Made by a program: the position numbers and the translations under genes. A DNA stretch of 64,000 nucleotides from CAZCTC01 sp964501335. GTDB taxonomy: Bacteria; Chloroflexota; Anaerolineae; B4-G1; SLSP01. The stretch is taken from positions 1 through 64,000 of the forward strand of contig CAZCTC010000030.1 in NCBI GenBank assembly GCA_964501335.1. The letters run 5' to 3'. The notes beneath the pieces were generated by a model. That model was not told where the DNA came from. It ran no database searches and saw only the letters and a list, made by a program, of their open reading frames with translations. Below, piece by piece: positions 16,357-24,590 of the stretch; the stretch's first letter is position 1, and every line of letters begins with the position of its first letter.

Positions 16357-17663
16357 CCAACGCCATCGAAATAACCCGCCCGCGGCAGGCCGAAGCTGCC
16401 GCCATTATGGAAGTTATCCCCTCGACTTTAAGCCGACGAGGACTGGCCCCGGAGTTCTGCGACTGGGCCCTGACCGAGGAAGACGGAATGACCTGGCTCT
16501 TCGGCGCCATCGACACACAGAAAGTAGGACGCCTGGAAGCCTACATGAGCAACGACTTATTGCATCATCTCTCGACCGACCTCGGCGGCCGGCAGGTACA
16601 TCTCAGCAACTCTTCCGGATTGCGCTACGCCGTGCTGCTTTCTCCGCCCCCGCAGCTGCCCAAGCGCGCCGATTTCCCTGGCTTCCAACGCGGAGCCGTT
16701 CAGCTGGGCATTGACGCCGCCGGCCGGACCATCAAAGCAACCTGGGCGGATCTGGGCCATATGATGGTGCCCGGCATGACCCGCTCCGGGAAATCCGCTT
16801 TCCTGCGCATGTTGGTCTATCAGGCCCTGCTGGAAGGCTGCCGGCTGCTATTATCTGATGTAGACGGCGCAACTTTCCCTATGCTGGAAGGCAACCCGGC
16901 CCTGCTGGCCCCGATCGCTGGCAGCGCGGAAGAAGCCCTGGAGATCGTCGAGTGCGCCCTGGCCGAGTGCGAAAACCGGTCGAACTTATTCAAATCTGCC
17001 CCCGGCTTCCCGGAGAAGCTGGAAGAATACAATACGGTCGCCGCCCGCGAAGGACTGCCGCAGCTACCCAGGATCATCGTCATCCTGGACGAGTTCAATG
17101 CCACTGTTGCCGCCGGCGGCGGATATCGCGGAACGTTGGCCCGAGCAGCCGCCCGACTGGCATGGCGTGGGTTAAAATTCGGCATCACCCTGATCTTCGC
17201 CGCCCAGGATTTCAGCAAAGAGGTAGTCGGCCAAGTGAGGAATCAGGTCGGCACGGTGATCGGCTTCCGCGTCCGCAGCCTGGAGGTCGCCCGCCGGATG
17301 GGAATCGAGGACGCCTTCCGGATTGCTGCCAGCCGGCCAGGGACTGCCGTCACCGATCGCTGGGGACCGATGCAGGCCTTCTACCTGCCGAAGGAAGCCT
17401 TAGTGGAGCTGGCAGGGAAGATCGGACCGGTGGCCGCCAGGGGGATACTGACGCCGGCAGAACGAGAGATGGTTGCCTGGGCCCAGGCGGAGCGGGGCGG
17501 TCGGCTGACGATCCCAGATATCCAGGCCCGGATGGGAATCGGGCAAAAGCCAGCCCGCCGGCTGGCCGACGAATGGGAAGCGCGCGGTTGGCTGAGAAAA
17601 GACGCGAACGAGAACAATGCGCGCGTGATAACGCCAGAATTGGCAAGAATTGCGACAGACTGA
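16353..17663 (+). CDS. FtsK/SpoIIIE-like DNA translocase ATPase
   Basis: 436 residues from GTG, with AAGGAGG upstream. The ATPase core has Walker A GMTRSGKS (141-148), Walker B (RIIVILDEFNA) and a sensor-like FAAQD. A C-terminal segment (LTIPDIQARMGIGQKPARRL) looks like a winged helix, as in the gamma domain that reads orienting sequences in FtsK. There are no membrane segments of its own; the preceding genes could supply them. FtsK-like proteins in actinobacterial elements (TraB/TraSA) move double-stranded DNA between cells. Here the role could be transfer, segregation or genome handling. Confidence 0.82.
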   Translation: MTNAIEITRPRQAEAAAIMEVIPSTLSRRGLAPEFCDWALTEEDGMTWLFGAIDTQKVGRLEAYMSNDLLHHLSTDLGGRQVHLSNSSGLRYAVLLSPPPQLPKRADFPGFQRGAVQLGIDAAGRTIKATWADLGHMMVPGMTRSGKSAFLRMLVYQALLEGCRLLLSDVDGATFPMLEGNPALLAPIAGSAEEALEIVECALAECENRSNLFKSAPGFPEKLEEYNTVAAREGLPQLPRIIVILDEFNATVAAGGGYRGTLARAAARLAWRGLKFGITLIFAAQDFSKEVVGQVRNQVGTVIGFRVRSLEVARRMGIEDAFRIAASRPGTAVTDRWGPMQAFYLPKEALVELAGKIGPVAARGILTPAEREMVAWAQAERGGRLTIPDIQARMGIGQKPARRLADEWEARGWLRKDANENNARVITPELARIATD

Positions 17664-17711
17664 CCGGCCCGACAGACTCGACAGACCGACAGACTGCCAA
17701 AAAGGAGCAGA

Positions 17712-18326
17712 ATGAAAGAAAGGCCCGTTATTTTTACAGCTGAAAGCGTGAGGGCGATCCTGGCCGGCCACAAAACACAAACCCGGCGCGTCCTGAAACC
17801 CCAGCCATCCCCTACCGGTGGGAGCAGAATAGACAGGATCGAATACTCTGGTCCGCTGGGCTGGGTTCCAACATCCCCCAGTGGAAAGGTGGGAATTTTT
17901 CACCCGGTAACTTACCGCTGCCCTTATGGGAATGTAGGGGATAGATTGTGGGTTCGGGAGAGCTGGACAGATGAAGCGCCCAATAAAATCTATTACCGCG
18001 CCGACATGGACTTCATTCCTTCAACTGCATGGAGATCGCCAATCTTCATGCCTCGAAACGCCTCCCGATTACTTCTGGAGATAGTCCACATCCGAACCGA
18101 ACCCTTGCACAATATAGGAACTCTGGACGCCATAGCCGAAGGAATAACCGGCCCTTTTGATGTGGGGTATAAAGCCTATTACATGCCCGGAGACTCCAAG
18201 CCAAGATACAGCTGTCCGCGAGCAGCTTTCGAGGCATTGTGGAATTACATAAATTTTAAGCGGCACCCCTGGGACTCAAATCCCTGGGTCTGGGCTATAA
18301 CCTTTAAGGTTTGCTCAAAGGGATAA
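17712..18326 (+). CDS. ASCH-like phage protein
   Basis: 204 residues with AAAGGAG upstream. It matches a widespread phage protein type: PVIFTAESVRAILAGHKTQT followed by RR, then CPYGNVGDRLWVRESW, a MPRNASR segment, and a conserved end (PWVWAITF). These carry an ASCH-type fold thought to bind RNA or modified nucleotides. The exact function is unknown. The 48 bases before it contain short GACAGAC repeats. Confidence 0.75.
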   Translation: MKERPVIFTAESVRAILAGHKTQTRRVLKPQPSPTGGSRIDRIEYSGPLGWVPTSPSGKVGIFHPVTYRCPYGNVGDRLWVRESWTDEAPNKIYYRADMDFIPSTAWRSPIFMPRNASRLLLEIVHIRTEPLHNIGTLDAIAEGITGPFDVGYKAYYMPGDSKPRYSCPRAAFEALWNYINFKRHPWDSNPWVWAITFKVCSKG

Positions 18327-18328
18327 TC

Positions 18329-18667
18329 ATGAACAACAAAGAGATTTTCGAGACTTTGCTGAAATCACATCCAGAATCCGCCTACGCATTCCGGCGCGCC
18401 ATGGCCGCCCAGGCCCGCCCCTGGGAATGGAATCGATGGGGAACCTTAATGAGCGCGAACGGCCCAGTGATGTCCGTCACGCAAGAACCGATCGGCCCGG
18501 ACTTTGAATTCATCGCCGCAGCGCGCCAAGATATCCCGCGAATGGCGAACGAACTGACTGAAGCCCTGGCCGCCGTCGAATACCTCAGAGGGGAATTAAA
18601 GCGGGTAACCGCAGAACAACTATCACGATATGAGGAGAATCATCATGCCAGTACTCACAATAGATGA
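18329..18667 (+). CDS. Small hypothetical protein
   Basis: 112 residues. I chose the ATG at 18329, just after the previous stop, with AAAGGGA upstream. SHPESAYAFRRAMAAQARP and the later region about FEFIAAARQDIPRMANELTE recall proteins at the end of many phage early operons. The last pattern recurs in the protein at 18934 (FIIAAHETLPQFAATI), so the two may share a domain. Confidence 0.55.
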   Translation: MNNKEIFETLLKSHPESAYAFRRAMAAQARPWEWNRWGTLMSANGPVMSVTQEPIGPDFEFIAAARQDIPRMANELTEALAAVEYLRGELKRVTAEQLSRYEENHHASTHNR

Positions 18668-18941
18668 AATAGACGCCGACCTCAGAACTGCCTTTGCTGC
18701 GCAGCGGGGCGACAAAGCTGCCCAGTGGACAATGATTCAAAAATTCATGACCATGAAAAAACACGAATGGCTGCGAGTCTTGGACACGATCAATCAGTGC
18801 AAGCGGTACGGGATTATGACGTTCGACGAAGCCAAAGCCATCGTCGGCGGAGACGACATGAGCATCCCGCCGAACACTGAGCCGTTCGTCGAAGAGATCA
18901 AGCGCCGGCTGGGAATTTTCGACGGAGGAAAGAATGAATAA
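18645..18941 (+). CDS. Small hypothetical protein
   Basis: 98 residues from the ATG at 18645, preceded by GAGGAGAATC. Mainly helical and charged, no recognised domain. Overlaps the next gene by eight bases. Confidence 0.55.
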   Translation: MPVLTIDEIDADLRTAFAAQRGDKAAQWTMIQKFMTMKKHEWLRVLDTINQCKRYGIMTFDEAKAIVGGDDMSIPPNTEPFVEEIKRRLGIFDGGKNE

Positions 18942-19299
18942 GGAAGAGTTGGTCCGAATAGCGACTCGGTTGGATACAGCAGGGTACCCGGAGCTGTCCC
19001 AGGCCATCAACTCCATGGCGAAGGCAACGCCCGGAAACTGGCATCATTATGAATGCAGAAAGGCCGGCGAGTGGGGAGGGGGGATTATTTCCCGTCACAA
19101 CGGTGACGTGCTCAATGTTTCAAATTACAGCTCCCCTGGATTCGATGATACGCAGTTCATTATAGCAGCCCACGAGACGCTGCCCCAGTTCGCCGCGACA
19201 ATTCTCCATCTGCAGGAAAAGCTCAGGGAAGCAGAGCAGCGTCTGAAGGACGCCAAGTCCGAACTGGATGAAATAGCCAGGCGCAACCGCAGAAAATAA
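18934..19299 (+). CDS. Small hypothetical protein with C-terminal coiled coil
   Basis: 121 residues with GGAGG before the ATG. A small mixed domain contains FDDTQFIIAAHETLPQFAAT, similar to the end of the 18329 protein. A 30-residue coiled coil follows (LQEKLREAEQRLKDAKSELD). It is the last gene of the early operon; the terminator begins at its stop codon. Confidence 0.6.
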   Translation: MNKEELVRIATRLDTAGYPELSQAINSMAKATPGNWHHYECRKAGEWGGGIISRHNGDVLNVSNYSSPGFDDTQFIIAAHETLPQFAATILHLQEKLREAEQRLKDAKSELDEIARRNRRK

Positions 19300-19331
19300 G
19301 AAAGCGCCGGCCTACTGGCCGGCGCTTTCTT
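19298..19331 (+). terminator. Terminator ending the early operon
   Basis: A 15-bp stem, AAGAAAGCGCCGGCC (19298-19312) with GGCCGGCGCTTTCTT (19317-19331), has a four-base loop. Near-identical to the terminator at 20113, so the two flank the next gene. Confidence 0.9.
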
Positions 19332-19334
19332 ATT

Positions 19335-19362
19335 TTGTTCGCTCACAATATGGATTTATACT
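19335..19362 (+). promoter_or_regulatory. Promoter of the moron-like gene
   Basis: TTGTTC (19335-19340), a 16-base spacer and TATACT (19357-19362), directly after the terminator. Confidence 0.6.
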
Positions 19363-19389
19363 TATGCAATCACTCACAAGGAACACAGC

Positions 19390-20088
19390 ATGAAATATAT
19401 AACAAGGATTCAAATAACCGAGGCAGACAAAAAAACCATTTATCTAATTTTTAAAGCTCACCCCGAATTAAAAGGAAATGAAAATCGGGCAGTCTCGTTG
19501 GCACTTCACGAATGGAAACGCGCCTATTTAAATGAAAGCGACACCTACTACCCAATCCTTCTACAAGATCTTGGTAATCCAGATCGCTACGATATTATAA
19601 GAGTCCTTAAAGAACCAGGAAAAACAATTGCATCTGGAGAAGAAAAATTAACAGGTTGGCTTGGAACAACAAATGACAGCATCTCAAAAACGGCTCTGGG
19701 AAAGCTTGACGCTGAAGGGTTGCGAGAACTTCTGCTTGAGTATAACGTCGGGATTGATCCAGTTACCCCAGTCCGTTACGTAAACTACGCAGTTGGAGGT
19801 AGCCGAGCCGCAGAATTGCACAACTACGACTACGCATATCCCTACCAAGGACCATGGATGGGAGTGACACCGGAGGGAGTAGGTTGGTGCGATGATCCAG
19901 CCACTGTAAAAAAGGCTCGAGTAATTATTCAAGATGAATATGTAATCATCATTTTTTCAGATGGTAAAAAGTGGTTTGTTTTTGATTCTTGCCCCCAAGG
20001 AACTGAAAACATGGAAGAACGAGCCAGAGAGATTGTAGGGTTGCGATTTGATCGTGAAAAATTTATTCAGTTTATCGAAAACAAATAA
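19390..20088 (+). CDS. Moron-like protein of unknown function
   Basis: 232 residues, AT-rich compared with the early genes. The N-terminus (NRAVSLALHEWKRAYL) looks helical. The C-terminal 100 residues are probably beta-rich (ARVIIQDEYVIIIFSDGKKW). No family was recognised. It has its own promoter and lies between two nearly identical terminators. Self-contained transcription and odd base composition are the classic signs of a moron gene expressed from the prophage, often giving the host a new trait. Confidence 0.6.
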   Translation: MKYITRIQITEADKKTIYLIFKAHPELKGNENRAVSLALHEWKRAYLNESDTYYPILLQDLGNPDRYDIIRVLKEPGKTIASGEEKLTGWLGTTNDSISKTALGKLDAEGLRELLLEYNVGIDPVTPVRYVNYAVGGSRAAELHNYDYAYPYQGPWMGVTPEGVGWCDDPATVKKARVIIQDEYVIIIFSDGKKWFVFDSCPQGTENMEERAREIVGLRFDREKFIQFIENK

Positions 20089-20112
20089 AAAACAGTCCCA
20101 CCCAAAAACGCA

Positions 20113-20145
20113 AAGAAAGCGCCGGCAAGTTGCCGGCGCTTTCTT
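20113..20145 (+). terminator. Terminator after the moron-like gene
   Basis: A 14-bp stem, AAGAAAGCGCCGGC (20113-20126) with GCCGGCGCTTTCTT (20132-20145), has loop AAGTT. Duplicate of the terminator at 19298. Confidence 0.9.
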
Positions 20146-20186
20146 ATTTCCCAACCTATCTCTTAGGAAATTCGCTCAATAACCTA

Positions 20187-20215
20187 TTGATCTCTCATTT
20201 GATTTGTAGTACAAT
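20187..20215 (+). promoter_or_regulatory. Promoter before the restriction-modification cassette
   Basis: TTGATC (20187-20192), a 17-base spacer and TACAAT (20210-20215). It reads toward the small gene at 20292 and the methylase. Confidence 0.65.
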
Positions 20216-20291
20216 TCAAATGAGTAGCATTTACATCAAAAATATCATCTATAAACATCGTTTTAATCTTAAAATTAAAATTGAGGATTAC

Positions 20292-20552
20292 ATGGCCGGA
20301 AAACAGGGAAAATCAGGGGGGTGCCGTTCTGGAGCGGGAAGACCTCCAAAAAACGCCACCATCGGAAGGAATTTTACTTTTGAAAATGGACAACAGGTGA
20401 AAATTTCAGTGACGGGGAATGGGTCTGTTCAAAAACTTCTGGCATGCCTGAAGTTAGAACGAGGGGACCCGGGATACAGGATGCGGTTACGCGGAGATAA
20501 CGGCTGGGAGTTGACAATTGAAACAGCTACTGATATCAGAGGTGAGCCGTAA
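20292..20552 (+). CDS. Small basic protein upstream of the methylase
   Basis: 86 residues from the ATG at 20292, with GAGGATT upstream. It begins with a Gly/Arg/Lys-rich segment ending GAGRPPKNA, like an AT-hook or the N-terminus of some phage terminase small subunits, followed by a small beta-type domain. It could be a regulator of the restriction-modification cassette, but no controller-protein motif is visible. Confidence 0.5.
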   Translation: MAGKQGKSGGCRSGAGRPPKNATIGRNFTFENGQQVKISVTGNGSVQKLLACLKLERGDPGYRMRLRGDNGWELTIETATDIRGEP

Positions 20553-20683
20553 CCTGATTTCTTATCTGGAAAACTAAAGTAAAATCCACCGCAGCAAGAA
20601 AACAATTTAAATATTTTTCTGGGCAAGGTGGCTTGGTAAATTACCCAAAACCATCTATATTTTTCACCCAAGGAAGACCTGAA

Positions 20684-22639
20684 ATGATGACAACCGAAGA
20701 AACAATTACCCTCGTACCGCTGGGGAAACTACAATGCGTTATAACAAACAAACTACGGGCTGATACCCCAGAAGAACATGTACGTCAACGTATTGCCAGG
20801 AGTCTCGTAGAAGATTACGGATATGATAAAGCCGATATTGAAATCGAGTTTACCGTCAAATTAGGAAGTAGTAAAAGACGTGTTGATATAGCAATTTTTC
20901 TACCTCAAACTAAACATAAACAAGAAAACATCAAAATAATTATCGAATGCAAGAGAGAAGAAATTCGCCCCACTGACCGCGATAATGGCACAGAACAACT
21001 CAAATCATACCTCTCTGCATGTGCAAATGCTCATTTTGGAATGTGGATAGGTTCCGAGCTACAAGTATGGGAACGACAAACATCCGACAAAGGCGAAGTA
21101 TGTTTTGCAGAAGCAACAGATATTCCACGCTCTGGTTACGATACTCCAAAACCTATTACCTTTACAGAACTTGTTCCGGCACACGAAGAATTGATCTCCT
21201 TACTAAAACGCTGTCACAACTACATTTACGGAAATCAAGGCTTACAAAAAGAGCCCGCATTTCAGGAATTGCTAAAGTTAATCTTCTGCAAGGTTTATGA
21301 TGAGGATACCTCATCGGGTGAGATGCGGATTTTTATCAGCAATGACGAACGCCGCTCCGAAATTGGACAAAGAAGATTACAGAAAACGATCGAACAACTC
21401 TTTGAAGATGTAAAAAATCGTTACCCGTACATTTTCGCCCCCGATGAACAAATCCGAATGGACAATAGGGTGTTAGCTTATGTAGTAGGTGAGTTGCAAC
21501 GATATTCACTGTTACAAACTGTTGCCGATGTAAAAGGAGCAGCCTATGAACAATTGGTCGGCAGTAATCTACGTGGAGATAGAGGAGAATTTTTCACTCC
21601 CCGCAATGTCTGCGATATGGCGGCTCAAATGGCACTGGCAACTTACCCACCTGAAAAATGGCTTAAATTGCATACCATAGATCCCGCTTGTGGAACTGGC
21701 GGTTTTCTCGTAGCGGTACTAAATGTGTGGCGTGAACATCTCGAAAAAATACAACGCACTAAATGGCCGAACAATGAAAGTAAAGCCTTAGAAGAAACCG
21801 TACGTTTATTAAAAGAAACTGCTAACCAATGTCTTACAGGGATTGATTTTAATCCAATTTTAGTCCGCGCAGCACAAATGAACTTAGTTATGCAGGGTGA
21901 CGGTTCCACTAATGTTTATCATGCCAATTCACTTTTACCATCTGGTGAATGGATCTCGGATGTAAGCGATCATGTACAACTAGGTAAATTTGACATTGTC
22001 CTGACAAATCCACCTTTTGGATCAAGAATCCCCATAGATGATCCTCATATACTGGCACAGTTTGAATTATCCACATTTGAAATGGAAAATGGCGCTCGCC
22101 GCGCATCCATGCCGCCCGAGCAATTATTCATAGAACGTTGTCTGCAATTACTTAAACCTAATGGACGAATGGCGATCGTTCTTCCTGACAGCATTTTATC
22201 AAACCCTGGCCTTGCATTTATCCGACGCTGGATACTCAAGCGTACACGTGTAATTGCAAGCATAGACTTACCTCAAGTCACATTCGAGCCGTACACTGGC
22301 ACCCAAACAAGTGTTTTATTACTGCAAAAGAAAACACGCGAAGAGATGATGATAGAACAGGAAGCCCACAAAAGCCGTGACTATGAAGTCTTTATGACGA
22401 TACCTGAAGCCGTTGGGCATGATCGCCGCGGAGAAATTCATTACCTTCGAACACCAGAAGGGGAATTGATTGAATACGAGGACACCATCACAATAACACG
22501 ACGCAATGCTAATGGACAACTTATGACAGAACAACGCCGACAAAAAGTACGTGAAAAATTCGACCAATTACCTGAGGTCGTCCGTTATTTCAAGGAATGG
22601 TTATCTAAACAAGAACGAATGAGATGGATCAATGGCTGA
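20684..22639 (+). CDS. Fused nuclease-adenine methyltransferase, BcgI-like or type I-like
   Basis: 651 residues from the ATG at 20684, with AGGAAG upstream. The N-terminal 150 residues carry a PD-(D/E)XK-like core (D68, E88-x-K90, as RRVDIAIFLP ... IIIECKRE), similar to the N-terminal domain of type I R subunits. The rest is an N6-adenine methyltransferase of HsdM type: motif I DPACGTGGFL (from D333) and motif IV NPPF (442-445). A separate specificity gene follows with an 8-base overlap, and there is no helicase R subunit. Nuclease plus methylase in one chain with a separate S subunit is the arrangement of BcgI-type (type IIB) systems. The alternative is a modification enzyme with a degenerate nuclease. 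AT-rich, so probably acquired. Confidence 0.82.
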   Translation: MMTTEETITLVPLGKLQCVITNKLRADTPEEHVRQRIARSLVEDYGYDKADIEIEFTVKLGSSKRRVDIAIFLPQTKHKQENIKIIIECKREEIRPTDRDNGTEQLKSYLSACANAHFGMWIGSELQVWERQTSDKGEVCFAEATDIPRSGYDTPKPITFTELVPAHEELISLLKRCHNYIYGNQGLQKEPAFQELLKLIFCKVYDEDTSSGEMRIFISNDERRSEIGQRRLQKTIEQLFEDVKNRYPYIFAPDEQIRMDNRVLAYVVGELQRYSLLQTVADVKGAAYEQLVGSNLRGDRGEFFTPRNVCDMAAQMALATYPPEKWLKLHTIDPACGTGGFLVAVLNVWREHLEKIQRTKWPNNESKALEETVRLLKETANQCLTGIDFNPILVRAAQMNLVMQGDGSTNVYHANSLLPSGEWISDVSDHVQLGKFDIVLTNPPFGSRIPIDDPHILAQFELSTFEMENGARRASMPPEQLFIERCLQLLKPNGRMAIVLPDSILSNPGLAFIRRWILKRTRVIASIDLPQVTFEPYTGTQTSVLLLQKKTREEMMIEQEAHKSRDYEVFMTIPEAVGHDRRGEIHYLRTPEGELIEYEDTITITRRNANGQLMTEQRRQKVREKFDQLPEVVRYFKEWLSKQERMRWING

Positions 22640-24143
22640 AATAAACGATCACATTCTTACTCATCAAGAACGTCACCAGCAATTCATTGAATCAGGATGG
22701 TTAAATCCAATTTCAATAGCAACGGTTTCGTCTCATTGGCTTTATAATGGCGAAAGCAGACTTGATGGTGGTTATTATGCAAATGATGCTATTACAGCTT
22801 TGCATATCGTAAAAGACAGCGGTTTTCCCATGCAATTACTGGACCAATTGACCGAACCGCCATTTTACCCTAATAGATTTAAGCGTATCTATGCAAAAAG
22901 CCAAAAAGCCGGTACGCCGTTCCTTACAGCATCTGAAATGCTCCAATTTAGACCGACCAGTGAAGCATTTTTAGCCAACAATACAAGGGCAGTTAATGTC
23001 TGCCAAGTACAACCAAATTGGATATTAGTTACCCGTTCTGGAACAGTGGGAAGATGTGTAATCGTGAATAAACGATTATCTCACTTCGCTATTACCGATG
23101 ATGCAATTCGAGTAAAACCTCGGGAAATACCGGGAGGTTACCTGTACGCTTTTCTTTCCTCGAAAATTGGACAAGCACTAATTTCTAAAGATCAATATGG
23201 CTCAGCCATCAACCATCTCGAACCGCACCACCTCGCAAAAGTGCCAGTGCCACTACTACCAGAAGAAGCACAAATGGAAATACACACAGCCATTATGCAA
23301 GCTTACACATTGCGAGATGAAGCAAACCAAATGTTGGATGAAGCTGACGATCTACTTCATGAAAGATTGGGGCTAGTTCATTTTGATGAAGATTTTGTGA
23401 AGTATATCTCTGCTTCAAATACATCACAATCTATAACTCGCCTCTATATTCCTCACCCTAGAGCATTTAGCATAAAGGCATCCGAATTGAATGATCGCTT
23501 GGATGTTTCGTACCACATACCAGTTGTACGAACAGTCACAGAATTACTACACAAAGGAAAATACCTACCAGTCCCTGTACACGAAATAGCAGAAAATATT
23601 TACCTTCCGCCACGCTTTAAACGCATCTATGTAACTGCCCAATATGGAGTCCCATTTTTGCGTCCTTCACACCTCCCTCAGATGCGACATTATGATCTTG
23701 GGTACATTTCAAACCTTACTAAAGTTTTAGACTTGTTGGCATTAAAATCAGGAGATGTTTTGATAACTTCAGACGGAACAGTAGGGAAAATCGGGTTAGT
23801 TACAAGTCGAATAACAGGATGGGCAGGAAGCAACAACATTGCTCGCATAACCTGTAAAAATTCCGACTCTGAGTTTACAAATGGTTATCTAGCAGCATTT
23901 TTAAATACACCTTACGGATATCATCAATTAGTACGTGAAATTTATGGTGGAGTAATTGATCATATAGAAGAGTCGCAAATCGGTTCTGTTCTTATTCCGA
24001 ATCCACCATCCCACGTTCAGATGGAAATTGGTAAACAAGTTATCGAAGCTTTTGAGAAAAAAGATGAAGCCCGTGTAATAGAAGAAAATGCTATCCGTAA
24101 AATAGAAGCATTATTACTACACAAGGAAGAAACCCACAATTAG
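22632..24143 (+). CDS. Restriction-modification specificity subunit (HsdS-like)
   Basis: 503 residues, overlapping the methylase by eight bases. There are two target-recognition halves, each with the same motif order (RFKRIYAKSQKAGTPFLTAS near 78, RFKRIYVTAQYGVPFLRPSH near 329; SGTVGRCV near 138 and DGTVGKIG near 379). Each is followed by a conserved helix (LPEEAQMEIHTAIMQAY; PPSHVQMEIGKQVIEAF). The two halves would read the two parts of a split recognition site. It works as a complex with the upstream nuclease-methylase. Confidence 0.88.
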   Translation: MAEINDHILTHQERHQQFIESGWLNPISIATVSSHWLYNGESRLDGGYYANDAITALHIVKDSGFPMQLLDQLTEPPFYPNRFKRIYAKSQKAGTPFLTASEMLQFRPTSEAFLANNTRAVNVCQVQPNWILVTRSGTVGRCVIVNKRLSHFAITDDAIRVKPREIPGGYLYAFLSSKIGQALISKDQYGSAINHLEPHHLAKVPVPLLPEEAQMEIHTAIMQAYTLRDEANQMLDEADDLLHERLGLVHFDEDFVKYISASNTSQSITRLYIPHPRAFSIKASELNDRLDVSYHIPVVRTVTELLHKGKYLPVPVHEIAENIYLPPRFKRIYVTAQYGVPFLRPSHLPQMRHYDLGYISNLTKVLDLLALKSGDVLITSDGTVGKIGLVTSRITGWAGSNNIARITCKNSDSEFTNGYLAAFLNTPYGYHQLVREIYGGVIDHIEESQIGSVLIPNPPSHVQMEIGKQVIEAFEKKDEARVIEENAIRKIEALLLHKEETHN

Positions 24144-24174
24144 ATAAAAAAATTTCAACAACCCTAAAAATACA

Positions 24175-24203
24175 AAACCGGGCCCTTTATCAGGGCCCGG
24201 TTT
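24175..24203. terminator. Bidirectional terminator between converging units
   Basis: A 12-bp stem, AAACCGGGCCCT (24175-24186) with AGGGCCCGGTTT (24192-24203), lies between the + strand specificity gene and the end of the - strand tail operon. Confidence 0.85.
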
Positions 24204-24206
24204 CGC

Positions 24207-24226
24207 ATCTGCAAACGTTTGCAGAT
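24207..24226. repeat. 20-bp perfect palindrome, copy 2 of 4
   Basis: ATCTGCAAACGTTTGCAGAT, three bases past the bidirectional terminator and two before the last codon of the - strand gene. Confidence 0.85.
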
Positions 24227-24228
24227 AG

Positions 24229-24522
24229 CTACGCGGAAGGAACCTCGATCGGCGCTTCCGTCGCCTCAGCTGGCTGATCGGTCTGGGCCGGAGCCGGCTG
24301 AACCGGATCTTGAATCACCAGACTGAACTGACCATTAACAGTCTGGAACGCGTAGCGGCACCCATCAATAGAAATGCTGGGTCTCAGCACGCTGGAAAAC
24401 CCCACCGCCAGCGCCGTGAGCGCTTCCTCCTGCGCCTGAACCTCAGCCTTCGCAGTCTCCAGGCTGCGGATGATGGCGAGAGCTGCAGTCTTCTGCCCAT
24501 TGCTCAACGGGATAACTCTCAT
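24229..24522 (-). CDS. Small hypothetical protein at the end of the tail operon
   Basis: 97 residues from the ATG at 24522, with GGAAAGG upstream. A helical N-terminus (AALAIIRSLETAKAEVQAQE) is followed by a Pro/Ala/Glu-rich tail. It is the last gene of the structural operon, a common site for lysis or host-interaction genes. No family was recognised. Confidence 0.55.
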   Translation of the reverse strand: MRVIPLSNGQKTAALAIIRSLETAKAEVQAQEEALTALAVGFSSVLRPSISIDGCRYAFQTVNGQFSLVIQDPVQPAPAQTDQPAEATEAPIEVPSA

Positions 24523-24590
24523 TCTTTTTTCCTTTCCGGGAGTGATACCCGAATTTTTAGGCCGTGGTCTATTTTTGCAACCCCGCCGGC

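Noticed and set aside
20684..24143. A complete type I restriction system
   Set aside because: No helicase-type R subunit follows or precedes; only a small nuclease-like domain is fused to the methylase.
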